64,000 nt of DNA, from NCBI RefSeq assembly GCF_003477885.1, contig NZ_QUEE01000003.1, positions 186,001 to 250,000 of the forward strand, given 5' to 3'. Below are positions 27,587 through 37,090 of the stretch, piece by piece; the stretch's first letter is position 1; each line of letters starts with the position of its first letter. The notes under the pieces are model-generated. The model worked only from the letters and a program-made list of their open reading frames with translations. It had not been told where the DNA came from and searched no databases. Origin of the DNA: Lachnotalea sp. AF33-28 (GTDB taxonomy: Bacteria > Bacillota > Clostridia > Lachnospirales > Lachnospiraceae). The translations under genes were made by a program, and so were the position numbers.

Positions 27587-28074
27587 TATTTATCTCCTAC
27601 TTGGAACCGTTCTTCCGTCATAATTAATGTTGCATCATTATTATTTCCATACCCAACCCCTATAACATAATCTCTACCCTTCTGAAGCTTGGAGGTATTT
27701 ACCAAACCAAGCAATCCGGCATATTTATTCTCATATTCATTCCCCGCGATTTCGTTATATCTTATATCCTCGATTATCTGGGTGGGTATCTGTATATATG
27801 TACCACTTACTGTATCCTTAAGAACAAAAAAGCTATTAGCTGTCTTTATACTTTCTCCATTTTTATATGCATAACCTTTTATAGAGATATAATTATGGAC
27901 TGTAATCTCCTCTATAACGCAAGTATATTCCTCCGTAGAATAAACAAGCTCCGAGGGAGTGTAATACCTGCATCTGCCTTCATTCCAGTAAACAAGGATA
28001 CACACAGATATTATTACTATAAATACTATTGCTATATCGAAGGAAGTACGCTCATACAATCTATTTTCTACCAT
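27586..28074 (-). CDS. Small single-span membrane protein with outside beta domain, unknown function
   Basis: This 162-residue protein has one membrane segment (about 12-29) followed by an extracytoplasmic region of about 130 residues rich in short beta strands (CVIEEITVHNYISIKGYAY, SFFVLKDTVSGTYIQIPTQI, GRDYVIGVGYG). I do not recognise a family. The position, wedged by overlaps between a GT4 gene (14 bases) and the DUF6056-like gene (1 base), indicates strict co-expression with them. The outer domain resembles the beta-rich region at the start of the 301-2352 protein in general character only. It might be a subunit of the neighbouring GT-C enzyme. Confidence 0.6.
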   Translation of the reverse strand: MVENRLYERTSFDIAIVFIVIISVCILVYWNEGRCRYYTPSELVYSTEEYTCVIEEITVHNYISIKGYAYKNGESIKTANSFFVLKDTVSGTYIQIPTQIIEDIRYNEIAGNEYENKYAGLLGLVNTSKLQKGRDYVIGVGYGNNNDATLIMTEERFQVGDK

Positions 28075-29074
28075 TTAGATCTCCAACCTTCTTATGTGTA
28101 TAAGTTTCAAATATTTTTTTAATCAAATCGGCAAGCTTTTCTGCGCTACCCATTTCAACAAAATAAATACCCTCCTGTTTTTCAGAATATCGTTCATGAT
28201 TTGCTTTGTTATCCCCCAATATCATAGGTTTATGCATCGCTTCATAGATATAAGCCTTACCTGGTATTGTTCTTTTGGCCTTCTGTATGCTCCCATTAAA
28301 ATGACCTGCCAGACACAGATCAGCCATAGCAATGGTTTCAGCCAATTTATCCTGCGAAAGCCATGGAATACATAACATATTGTTACTAACAGGCTTATAG
28401 GAACACTTTTTTAACGGTCCAACAATTATAAATTGTATATTTGATATCTCTTTCAATATATCTGCTGATTGCAAAACCACCTCTAATCCCTGTAATGGAA
28501 GTACACTTCCAAAATACATTACGACAAATTTCCCCTCCAGTTCCTGCGGCTTTTTTATTTTTCTTGGATAGTATAATCCAGTATCCGCTTCAAGGTATAA
28601 AACCTTTATAATACTCCGGGCTAGTCCAAACTCATCAATAAAGTATTTTCCATGGGCTTCTGTATCTGCAATTACAAGTTTAGATTTGCTTAATGTTCTG
28701 TCATCAAGCCAATGACAAAATCTTGCCATTATACTATTATCTTTAAATGTTTTTCTGTCATTTACCAGTGTATCAAATACCGATATAAAAAAATCAATAA
28801 TTATTGTCTTATTAGACATTTTCCAAAAGAAAACCGGCAATATAAGTTGTGGTGAAAATCCTATAAATATTGTATCTACTGCTTTCAAAGACATAAAAAG
28901 CAAGCGAATGTATATAACAAATAAACGCAAGGGATAACTTTTACATTTCGAATAAACTATCTGGACATTTCCTGCCATCGCTCTTAATATTTTTATTTCC
29001 TGCTGATTACGAATATAATCTATATTTTTGGTTGTTATGAAAAGGATCCTTTTCCCCTTAATATAATCATCCAT
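28061..29074 (-). CDS. GT4-like glycosyltransferase with altered EX7E motif
   Basis: This 337-residue GT-B protein has KRILFITTKNIDYIRNQQE at the start, LVIADTEAHGKYF in the middle and, in the second half, VVMYFGSVLPLQGLEVVL, FIIVGPL and IPGKAYIYEAMHKPMIL. The usual EX7E acidic pair is only partly present: the first Glu is replaced in the QKAKRTIPGKAYIYEAM stretch, as in a GT4 subgroup with IPxKxYE. It is cytoplasmic with a possible membrane-binding amphipathic N-domain. It begins 6 bases after the GtrB-like gene and overlaps the small membrane gene by 14 bases. Confidence 0.75.
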   Translation of the reverse strand: MDDYIKGKRILFITTKNIDYIRNQQEIKILRAMAGNVQIVYSKCKSYPLRLFVIYIRLLFMSLKAVDTIFIGFSPQLILPVFFWKMSNKTIIIDFFISVFDTLVNDRKTFKDNSIMARFCHWLDDRTLSKSKLVIADTEAHGKYFIDEFGLARSIIKVLYLEADTGLYYPRKIKKPQELEGKFVVMYFGSVLPLQGLEVVLQSADILKEISNIQFIIVGPLKKCSYKPVSNNMLCIPWLSQDKLAETIAMADLCLAGHFNGSIQKAKRTIPGKAYIYEAMHKPMILGDNKANHERYSEKQEGIYFVEMGSAEKLADLIKKIFETYTHKKVGDLNGRK

Positions 29075-29080
29075 TTTTAA

Positions 29081-30010
29081 CTATATTTTCTCCTTAATAT
29101 GGCTTTCATTATATCTATCATGATATGTAGCATCAACTAGCATATCTCCTAAGAACCCAATTGAAAACATCTGCACACCCAAAATTATACATAACACACC
29201 TAACATCAATAATGGCCTACCACCAATTCCTTGACCTAAAAACCACAATACTGTAAGGTAGGCACATATTATACCGCCCAAAGCGCTAAGTAATAATCCT
29301 ATTTTACCAAAAAAATACATGGGCCGATCATAAAACTTGCCAAGAAAAGCTACCGTTATAGAATCAAACAGGCCTCGAAGATACCGTTCAAACCCATACT
29401 TTGACTTACCAAATTCTCTTTTATTATGATGTACAGCAATCTCCGTTATTTTAAATCCCTTTCGATATGCTAAAACAGGAATATAGCGATGTAATTCTCC
29501 GTATACATCTAAGCTTTCAACCACCTCCCTACGATAAGCCTTAAATCCACAATTAAAATCATGAAGCTGTACACCTGAAAGATGAGAAGTTACTTTATTA
29601 AATAATTTAGACGGAATTCTTTTTTCCAGAGGATCATGGCGTTCTTTTTTCCAGCCGGAAACCAGATCATAGCCTTCATTAATCTTATTGATAAAATTAT
29701 GGATCTCACAAGGATCATCCTGCAGATCAGCATCCATTGTTATAATAATGTCTCCCTTAGAATTCCGAAAGCCAGCCTGAAGCGCTGCTGCCTTACCAAA
29801 ATTTCTGCGGAACACAATAAGATGGACATTAGCATCTTTGACAATAATTTTCTTAACCTCTTCAGAAGAACGGTCACTCGAACCGTCATCAACAAATATC
29901 ATTTCATAGTTATAAACATCCAATACGTTATCTAGTATTTTTTCATAAAGGAGCTGTATAGACTCTTCTTCATTGTACATAGGTATAACAAATGTTATCA
30001 TCTGTTCCAT
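29081..30010 (-). CDS. Undecaprenyl-phosphate sugar synthase (GtrB/ArnC-like GT2)
   Basis: About 309 residues from the ATG at 30010, which has GAGGGATGG just upstream; the open frame extends to 30079 only because it overlaps the preceding gene. The GT-A domain has MITFVIPMYNEEESIQLLYE, MIFVDDGSSDRSSEEV, IITMDADLQDDPCEI and LHDFNCGFKAYRREV. Two C-terminal membrane segments and an ERYLRGLFDS segment complete the Dpm1/GtrB/ArnC pattern. Such enzymes move a sugar from a nucleotide donor to undecaprenyl phosphate, the donor for GT-C enzymes. It lies 22 bases after the discoidin-tailed GT-C gene at 30033 and is very probably its donor supply. Confidence 0.9.
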   Translation of the reverse strand: MEQMITFVIPMYNEEESIQLLYEKILDNVLDVYNYEMIFVDDGSSDRSSEEVKKIIVKDANVHLIVFRRNFGKAAALQAGFRNSKGDIIITMDADLQDDPCEIHNFINKINEGYDLVSGWKKERHDPLEKRIPSKLFNKVTSHLSGVQLHDFNCGFKAYRREVVESLDVYGELHRYIPVLAYRKGFKITEIAVHHNKREFGKSKYGFERYLRGLFDSITVAFLGKFYDRPMYFFGKIGLLLSALGGIICAYLTVLWFLGQGIGGRPLLMLGVLCIILGVQMFSIGFLGDMLVDATYHDRYNESHIKEKI

Positions 30011-30032
30011 AATCCATCCCTCGTTTTCTAAA

Positions 30033-32393
30033 TTATTCGACAGTTTGAAACACAGCCACTTCACTAATTGTCCAGTCATTTTCTAAAACTTCCTGTGTAT
30101 CACCTGTTATCAAGCGAATATACTGACATTTGACTGCCTCAAAAAAATACTCAATATTTTCTGTGCTGTCAGCATTTACTTCCCCATAACTCTGTCCATC
30201 TTCTGATATAAAAATTCGTAATTTTCTTGGATAATCAGTCTTCCACTGCCCCGGATCCAAACGCAATCCACTCACATGATATATACTATCTAATTCGATA
30301 TCAAATACAATGTCGGGATGCTGCGTATTAGAATGCCAATTTGTTTTTGGATTATTATCAATAGCATATTCAGAATCAGGGCTATTTTCATGTCCTAGCA
30401 CACGAACTATTGACTGGGGATGTGTTATAGCATCTTCCTCTGCTCTATTCTGATAAATGTTTAGAGTTATTCTTTCACCAACACCGACTACTTTAATCCC
30501 TACTAAATGTTCTGTACTAATATGCCCCCAAATCTGATTCCCGGAAATTTTATAATCATTCTTATCAGAAATACATACCCAATTATCCCCATCAACCGTA
30601 GCATAAACTTCACTTTTTTCTGCTACTTTTTTATTCTCAAATTCAATCGTGACTTTGTCGACTCTTACAGGCTCCTTCCATATTGCTATCGCTGTATCAT
30701 TATTGCATTCCCAGGTTATATTATCAATAGAAGAATTCCATATGCCATTTGATAAAGTTAAAATACTCGTGGAATAATGTTCATATGAACGTTTAAAAAT
30801 GGTATTAACATAAAAGCCATCCACTATTAAACTATGAATTTCATCAAACTCCTGAAATTCATTGTACTTTTTACTCTGTGATACAGCTGAATATGTTTCG
30901 ACCACATAATCCGCTTCTTCTACGCTATTGACAATTGATATCCGAGCACGTTGATCTTTCTCTAAAAAATCATATCCACTCGTATTTTTTGCATATATTT
31001 TAATAGAATCACTAATATCTGTATTAAGAATATACAGAATAGCAGCATATCCGCTTGTCCCCCAATAATCCTTCTCAAAATTTTCATCTACATATGGACG
31101 TACTAATGGATTGAAATAAACATATTCGTATGGGTGATTACATCCGATCCATAAAATAGTAGTAATGACACTGAAGCCCAAAATTCCCCAAAGAGATATA
31201 GCAGCAGCTTTCTTTTTCGCAAAATAAACAACACATGTTTTAAATCCTACTAGCGCAAATAGAATAATCAATGGATAAATAAAGTAAAAATGCCTCCAAC
31301 CAGTATATAGTACTGGTTTTAATAGGATGACATACAGAAATGGGATCACCATACACATAAAAATCAATACCAAATTCCATGAGTAATCCCGATCATCTAG
31401 ATCGCCTGTTTTATTCCTTCTAAAGAACAGCCTAAACCCTTCCGATAAAATACCCACTATACAGAACAAACTATATACTATGGGTGTACTTATAAATATC
31501 CAGACCGGTAAATAGTGCCAGGGCAGATGCATCGCCTCAACGTTTTTACCAAAATAGAAGTTAGTATTGATCCATACACTATAATTAGAAAAAGTTTTTA
31601 TTGTCTTTAATAATACCTCAAACACATTCCCCCATGTAACAGGAGTCATTAGTAAATATAATCCAAAACACCCTGCACCTGTACCAACAAAATATAACCA
31701 ATAATGTTTAAGAGTCTTATCAGCAATACAGCGTATAAATGCCAAAAATAGGCAGGATGCTATGATTACCCCACCCACAATTCTAACATTTATACATAAT
31801 GCAGAGGATAAAATAAGCCCTATAAAAGATTTAATACTTATCTTTTTAATGAACAATATAGCAAAGTATAAATTAACTACAAATGCTGACAGCCCCATTA
31901 AATCCTTAACATTATAAAATGCATCTCCCAGAATCCTGGGAGATACTATCAACAAAAAAGTTCCTAGTAAAGCCCAATATCTTCTTTTAGTAAATACATA
32001 ACATATTCTATAAAAAAAGATAGTTGCAATAAAGAATATCAGGAAGTTGTAAAAATGTCGGATAAGAAAAACGGTGTGCAAATCTAATTGAAAACCAAAC
32101 AAATGCTCAATTACCACTGTCGGCAATTGTACAGTAACTCCATAATAAACACCATATGACTTAGGATCGGGTACCGTTGGAAAATTCACAGTATCGGTTA
32201 CTATATTACCAACAGAAGGTACTAAATATTTATACATAACGAGACTATGATATCTTTGAATCCCCTCGTCACCTGACAAACCGAAATCTCTAAAAGTTAC
32301 ACACCCGTAAAGAAAAAAAAGCGAAAAAAACAATACTATAACCCATTTTTCCTTTTTCTTTATTAGCTCTTTTATTTTTTTCAATCTTGACAT
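30033..32393 (-). CDS. GT-C glycosyltransferase with C-terminal discoidin-like domain
   Basis: This 786-residue protein begins with a basic tail and one membrane segment, then FRDFGLSGDEGIQRY with the acidic pair expected of GT39/ArnT-like enzymes, then about ten membrane segments to residue 410. KPVLYTGWRHFYFIYP (about 350-365) and HPYEYVYFNPLVRPY are shared by its paralogues. From about 420 the chain is soluble and outside. The last 130 residues (AIDNNPKTNWHSN, DIVFDIELDSIYHVSGLRL, DYPRKLRIFISEDGQSY, CQYIRLITGD) match the F5/8 type C (discoidin) sugar-binding fold. The adjacent GtrB-like gene should supply the lipid donor. The gene is much more AT-rich than its tandem paralogue upstream. 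Confidence 0.8.
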   Translation of the reverse strand: MSRLKKIKELIKKKEKWVIVLFFSLFFLYGCVTFRDFGLSGDEGIQRYHSLVMYKYLVPSVGNIVTDTVNFPTVPDPKSYGVYYGVTVQLPTVVIEHLFGFQLDLHTVFLIRHFYNFLIFFIATIFFYRICYVFTKRRYWALLGTFLLIVSPRILGDAFYNVKDLMGLSAFVVNLYFAILFIKKISIKSFIGLILSSALCINVRIVGGVIIASCLFLAFIRCIADKTLKHYWLYFVGTGAGCFGLYLLMTPVTWGNVFEVLLKTIKTFSNYSVWINTNFYFGKNVEAMHLPWHYLPVWIFISTPIVYSLFCIVGILSEGFRLFFRRNKTGDLDDRDYSWNLVLIFMCMVIPFLYVILLKPVLYTGWRHFYFIYPLIILFALVGFKTCVVYFAKKKAAAISLWGILGFSVITTILWIGCNHPYEYVYFNPLVRPYVDENFEKDYWGTSGYAAILYILNTDISDSIKIYAKNTSGYDFLEKDQRARISIVNSVEEADYVVETYSAVSQSKKYNEFQEFDEIHSLIVDGFYVNTIFKRSYEHYSTSILTLSNGIWNSSIDNITWECNNDTAIAIWKEPVRVDKVTIEFENKKVAEKSEVYATVDGDNWVCISDKNDYKISGNQIWGHISTEHLVGIKVVGVGERITLNIYQNRAEEDAITHPQSIVRVLGHENSPDSEYAIDNNPKTNWHSNTQHPDIVFDIELDSIYHVSGLRLDPGQWKTDYPRKLRIFISEDGQSYGEVNADSTENIEYFFEAVKCQYIRLITGDTQEVLENDWTISEVAVFQTVE

Positions 32394-32427
32394 ACATGTA
32401 TACTCCTGTTTTTATTACAACCTGCAC

Positions 32428-34818
32428 TCATTGCATGATAACTCCAGATGTTATCACTGTCAATTCCCCAATCCCCCAGTTCCATCCAATCCCAGCCTCT
32501 GTCTCTCCCAAACGAAGTCGGATATAATGGCTGTCTATCGGCTCAAAGAGATACGTTTCTCCCTCTAATTTATATGAAACCGGCCGCCAGTCCTCACCGT
32601 CCAATGAAGTGTATATTTCCAGGTTCCTGGGATAATCCGTCTCATTTTTGCCCATTTCAAGGGTGATTCCGTTAATTTTCTGCTCATCCTTCAGCGTAAT
32701 ATCAAAGCATATCCCTTCACTCTGCTCCACTCCGGTGGTCCAGTAGGTATTGCTGTCTCCATCCTTCACATTCGGCAGTTCCTTTGGATTATTGTCACTG
32801 TTTACTTCCTGTATTCCTGATTCCAGCGGATTCAGCTCATATCCCAGCGGCACATACAGATCGATATTCCAGTTTTCATCCAGCATCGCTGTATCTTTAT
32901 CATATAATATACGGATATACTTGACGCTGCGCATATCAAATACCGCTGAAATTCCATCTGCCACCGTTGTATAGCCTGCGATCTGATCCAGTCTTTCAAA
33001 AACGCCCTCTTCATTTCCAACGAATACAACAAAATTCTCGGGCAGTCTGTCCGCAGTTGTTCTGGCAGTAACTTTGTCAATATCCCGTGCCTCCGGCAGT
33101 TCTCCTGTCAGCACAGTCTGATCGTTCGTGCTCTCATCTATCCAGGTAATGCCATCCAGGCTATAGGATATCCCATCCCGTTCCTCTCTGACCATTGTGC
33201 TCTGCAGCCACTGCTGACCGCGCTGGAATATGGACTGGAGTTTTATTCCGTCCACCTCAACCCGGTATATCTCATTATACAACACCCACTGGAAATATGC
33301 ATCACTTTCTGCCATATCCCTGTAAGGTTCCAGAACATATTCGGCCTCTTCGACCGTATAGACTTCCTTTATCCGCTTATAATCCTCCTCCGGCAGCATG
33401 GGCGCACAGTAGTTCATCGTCATATATACCTTAATCTCATCTCTCTGATCCAGATCCGCCAGATACTGAAGGATCTCCAGCCCTGCCAGATCCCAATAGT
33501 CTCTGTCAAAATTCTCCGCCGCCAGATTCCGGCCTATGTGATTGAAATACATAAATTCATATGGATGGCTGCGAAGCATCCACCTTCCGACAAATAGCAT
33601 ATAAATGCCTATGGCCCCTACCGCGGACCACTGCAGCACCTTCCATCTCTTTAAAAGCGCGCATATACGCATCACTGCAAACATTGCAAACAGTATCATT
33701 ACCGGATAAATAAAGAAAAAATGTCTCCATCCGGTATAAAGTACGGGTCGCTTAATGAGCACATATGCGATTGGAACAATCAGCATCATAAACAGAAGCA
33801 GCCTGACCCACATCTCATCCGTATCCACGTCCTTACGGACAACAGCCCGCAGACCTACCACTGCCTGATCCACTAACCCCAGCACCGCCAGTATCAGATA
33901 TAAAACAGGTATGGAAATACCGATCCATACGAAAAGATAATGCCATGGCAGATCTGTAGACGGGACATGACTGCCTAAATAAAATACATCAAAGGACCAC
34001 TTTGTGTAATTTGAAAACGTTCCGGCCAGATTGAGTATTTCCTGCACAGTATTTGTCCATGTAATAGGGGTCACAAGAATATAACAGCCCAGACACAGAA
34101 CTCCTGTACCAAGACAGTAAAAGAACTGCTTCTTCCACCTTTTTTCCATTATACTTTTTATAAATGAAAAAAGGAGACAGAAGAAGATCAATATGCCGCC
34201 TACAATTCTGGTATTTGTACACAGCGCAGAAATGATAGCCAGCGGTATCATCGTTTTTATACTACTTTTCTGCAGAAATTTAATTGCAAAATATAGATTC
34301 ACCACAAATACCGGGAGAAAAAACATATCCTTCATGTTATAAAAGGAATCAGAAAATATCCTTGGAGACAGCACTAGCATAGCAGTCGCCAGCAATGCCA
34401 TATATCGGTTTCTGGACAGCATATACGCGATCTTATAAAAGAAGATACAGCTGACAAAAAACAGCAGGAAAGTATAGCAGTGCTTCACCAGGTAAACCTG
34501 GCGCAGCGATAACTGGAAGTCAAACATATGCTCAATCATGACCGGCACAAGCTGAAGCGCCACCCCGTAATAGCGGTCCTTCCATTCTGAAAGGTCCTTA
34601 AGCTGCGCAAAATCCACTGAATCCGTTTTAATCTCGGTAACGGAAGGAAATATACGTTTGTAATTTATAAGCGCGCTGTCCCGTTCTATCAGCTCATCCG
34701 TAGATATGCCGTAGTCCTTAAAACAATACAGTCCGTAACAAAGGAACATGGCAAAAAACAAAATGACCAGTATATTCTTTTTCACTGTCCGCCATACTTT
34801 ATCAACTCTATCCTGCAT
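32428..34818 (-). CDS. GT-C glycosyltransferase with C-terminal discoidin-like domain (paralogue)
   Basis: This 796-residue protein has the same plan as its neighbour at 30033: DYGISTDELIERD after the first segment, KDRYYGVALQLVPVMIEH, KRPVLYTGWRHFFFIYPVM, HPYEFMYFNHIG and ENFDRDYWDLAGLEILQYL, then a long outer part. The C-terminus (DGDSNTYWTTGVEQSEGICF, DYPRNLEIYTSLDGEDW, DSHYIRLRLGETE) is discoidin-like. A second, weaker beta-sandwich may precede it (about 560-660). It starts with ATG after a GAGGAAATAGAG site, 4 bases after the SGNH hydrolase gene. G+C content is clearly higher than in the paralogue only 34 bases downstream, so the two were probably acquired separately. Confidence 0.8.
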   Translation of the reverse strand: MQDRVDKVWRTVKKNILVILFFAMFLCYGLYCFKDYGISTDELIERDSALINYKRIFPSVTEIKTDSVDFAQLKDLSEWKDRYYGVALQLVPVMIEHMFDFQLSLRQVYLVKHCYTFLLFFVSCIFFYKIAYMLSRNRYMALLATAMLVLSPRIFSDSFYNMKDMFFLPVFVVNLYFAIKFLQKSSIKTMIPLAIISALCTNTRIVGGILIFFCLLFSFIKSIMEKRWKKQFFYCLGTGVLCLGCYILVTPITWTNTVQEILNLAGTFSNYTKWSFDVFYLGSHVPSTDLPWHYLFVWIGISIPVLYLILAVLGLVDQAVVGLRAVVRKDVDTDEMWVRLLLFMMLIVPIAYVLIKRPVLYTGWRHFFFIYPVMILFAMFAVMRICALLKRWKVLQWSAVGAIGIYMLFVGRWMLRSHPYEFMYFNHIGRNLAAENFDRDYWDLAGLEILQYLADLDQRDEIKVYMTMNYCAPMLPEEDYKRIKEVYTVEEAEYVLEPYRDMAESDAYFQWVLYNEIYRVEVDGIKLQSIFQRGQQWLQSTMVREERDGISYSLDGITWIDESTNDQTVLTGELPEARDIDKVTARTTADRLPENFVVFVGNEEGVFERLDQIAGYTTVADGISAVFDMRSVKYIRILYDKDTAMLDENWNIDLYVPLGYELNPLESGIQEVNSDNNPKELPNVKDGDSNTYWTTGVEQSEGICFDITLKDEQKINGITLEMGKNETDYPRNLEIYTSLDGEDWRPVSYKLEGETYLFEPIDSHYIRLRLGETEAGIGWNWGIGELTVITSGVIMQ

Positions 34819-34822
34819 ATCT

Positions 34823-35776
34823 CTATTTCCTCTCCACCGGTTTTAAAGTCTCCAGCCTGCCGATGATCACACGGGCAATGGCCTTTCCACCTTCATCGTT
34901 CGGATGTACCGTATCACTGATATACTGTGCTCTGTTAAAACAGTTGATTCCTGTCTCCCCGAAGACATCAATATATGGTATGCTTAAATACTCGCAGACC
35001 TCTTCCATGGCCTCTGCGTAGTCCTGGGTCGTCAGTCCTATACCATTATACTGCGGCTCCGTGGTATTTCCATGCATCAGAGTCTCATCTTCCGGGCCTC
35101 TGCCGCTTAACGGCGAACATAAAACAATCACCGCGTTTGGGACACGCTGCTGTATTTTAACAATCATTGATGCAACCGCTCCCTTGAAGGTAGTTTCGTC
35201 ATAAGGATAGCTCAAATCTCCCAACGGTATATTAAGGCTTAAGTCCGCGTCATTGGTTCCCCCCATGACGACCACCAGATCTGTGTCCTCCGGTATCATC
35301 GTATTGATTCTATCCGTACTGCAGAAGTACCCCTCATGTTCGGTTGTGCCTGCCGGCTGTTCGGTGCTTTCAAATCCATAGCGGCTGTTATAGCTGCCAT
35401 CAGGGTTTGCCCACCAGGTCTGCTCACTTTTCGTGATCGTGGCACTGCCGATTCCTCTTTCATAGTGCCTTGCAAATCCGAAATATTCTGTAATATAGTC
35501 CTGCCAGCTTTTTAGCTGTGTGATGCTGTCGCCATAGCTGCACCATTTTTTCCCTCTCCAGGACACATTTACACTGCCGCTCTCCTCCAATGCAACGTCC
35601 AGCGCTTCGCCCAGTTTTACTATATCATCCTTCTGTACCGCGGTTATCTCAGCCAGAATATCTGTTTTTTCTTTAAGTTTTACTATAGAATAACCTGAAC
35701 CTATCCCAACAATCAGAATAGCAGCAGCCAATACAATTGAAACAATCTTCCATTTCAGCAGTTTTTTATTTTCCAT
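34823..35776 (-). CDS. Membrane-anchored SGNH/GDSL hydrolase (probable glycan esterase)
   Basis: This 317-residue protein has an N-terminal membrane anchor or signal (about 10-32) and a short coiled segment, then the SGNH blocks: CSYGDSIT at 79-86 (nucleophile Ser in GDS), an RGIG glycine region near 107-110, MGGTNDAD at 171-178 (Asn of block III) and DTVHPND at 288-294 (Asp and His of block V). SGNH enzymes remove or transfer acyl groups, so it may trim O-acetyl groups from the exported glycan, opposite to the three acetyltransferases of the locus (inference). It overlaps the flippase gene upstream by 11 bases and sits 4 bases before the GT-C gene. Confidence 0.85.
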   Translation of the reverse strand: MENKKLLKWKIVSIVLAAAILIVGIGSGYSIVKLKEKTDILAEITAVQKDDIVKLGEALDVALEESGSVNVSWRGKKWCSYGDSITQLKSWQDYITEYFGFARHYERGIGSATITKSEQTWWANPDGSYNSRYGFESTEQPAGTTEHEGYFCSTDRINTMIPEDTDLVVVMGGTNDADLSLNIPLGDLSYPYDETTFKGAVASMIVKIQQRVPNAVIVLCSPLSGRGPEDETLMHGNTTEPQYNGIGLTTQDYAEAMEEVCEYLSIPYIDVFGETGINCFNRAQYISDTVHPNDEGGKAIARVIIGRLETLKPVERK

Positions 35777-37070
35777 TTCGTATCCCCCGCAGACGGTCTA
35801 TCAGATCTTTGGCCATGATCGCCTCTGTCATTTGCTGCACAGAGGGCCTGGTTTCTTTATAAAACAACGGTGCTATAAATGTTATTACAAACTGTGTTGT
35901 CAATGTGGCAATGGATGCTCCAGTAGCCCCCAGCTTAGGAATCAGTGTGAAGTTCAATACCAGGTTTACGGCCACGCCCCATATTGGGAATATCTCTGAA
36001 TACTTATTCAGGCCCTCGCAAACAAGCCAGGTCCCCCTGGCAACCGCCAGATGTGAAAACAACGTGCTCCAAATCAACAGAATCAGACTCGGAAGAGATG
36101 CCATATAGATCGGTTTATATATCATCAAAATAAACCGGCCGAATATAGTAATACCCAGTCCCGCAGCAATTCCTATCCATATGATGATAGAATACAAAGT
36201 CTTCATCCGCTCTTTATAATTTGTATTCTGCGCATATCCCTCCATGATAACAGGACGGTAAGAGCTCATAATCGCGTTGGGAATAAACACCCACATCATT
36301 GCAAGTCCGTATGCGGTGGAATAGATCGCCACCTCCGCATCATCCCGCATATTTCCGATCATGATCCTGTCCATTTCCGAATATATTACGGTGATCATTG
36401 AAGCCAGAATAAAATGCTTACTCTGATGCAGCAGACGCTTACACCATACAAAAGAGAAGCCAAATCTCTGCTTTCTCTCTTTCATGTAAATATAAAACAA
36501 AATTATACACATCACCAGCGCATCAAGTGTATAGGAAAATGCAAACCATGCCTCGGTCTTAGCAGCAATGATTATATAAATTTTCCATGCTGCCAAAATC
36601 ACATAGGTGAGTCCTTTTGCAATGGATACATGTTTCGATTGCAGCTTCGATTGAAACCAGAAATCCAGCAATTCCGATATCTTAAAAAGGAGCTGCAGCG
36701 ATACCATTATACATATGACCTGGTAAAATGGCTGAAAGCCCTTTGTTACTCCCACCAGCAGCTGGATACTAATGATAGAAAATATCCCGGCCAGAATCCG
36801 CATGATCAGTGCGGTGCCAAGTATTGTTCCTTCTTCGTCGGGATTGGCGACGAATTCCTTAATAATTACATATTCCAGTCCCAGTGCCGCAATAGAGGTA
36901 AATACAGAAACAAATGAAGCACAGTAATTGATCGCACCAAACCCTTCGGGTTGTAAATAGTTTACTGTTGCGATATTGATAAAGAACGAAACGCCCATCT
37001 GCATGATGCGTTCCGCCAATATCCACATGGAATTATTAACGACTCGATTATTCGTTCTGATTTTTTTCAT
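35766..37070 (-). CDS. wzx: Wzx-type polysaccharide flippase
   Basis: This 434-residue protein has about twelve membrane segments. MGVSFFINIATVNYLQPEGF near the N-terminus and a late LVLNFTLIPKLGATGASIAT (a motif seen near the end of most MOP flippases) support the call. It is the third flippase in the window. It most likely serves the units built by the glycosyltransferases at 37091-47941 and polymerised by the EpsG-like protein at 41983. The C-terminus (ERIMAKDLIDR-like region) overlaps the start of the SGNH hydrolase gene by 11 bases. Confidence 0.85.
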   Translation of the reverse strand: MKKIRTNNRVVNNSMWILAERIMQMGVSFFINIATVNYLQPEGFGAINYCASFVSVFTSIAALGLEYVIIKEFVANPDEEGTILGTALIMRILAGIFSIISIQLLVGVTKGFQPFYQVICIMVSLQLLFKISELLDFWFQSKLQSKHVSIAKGLTYVILAAWKIYIIIAAKTEAWFAFSYTLDALVMCIILFYIYMKERKQRFGFSFVWCKRLLHQSKHFILASMITVIYSEMDRIMIGNMRDDAEVAIYSTAYGLAMMWVFIPNAIMSSYRPVIMEGYAQNTNYKERMKTLYSIIIWIGIAAGLGITIFGRFILMIYKPIYMASLPSLILLIWSTLFSHLAVARGTWLVCEGLNKYSEIFPIWGVAVNLVLNFTLIPKLGATGASIATLTTQFVITFIAPLFYKETRPSVQQMTEAIMAKDLIDRLRGIRNGK

Positions 37071-37090
37071 TTTACTATTCCCTTATCAGA

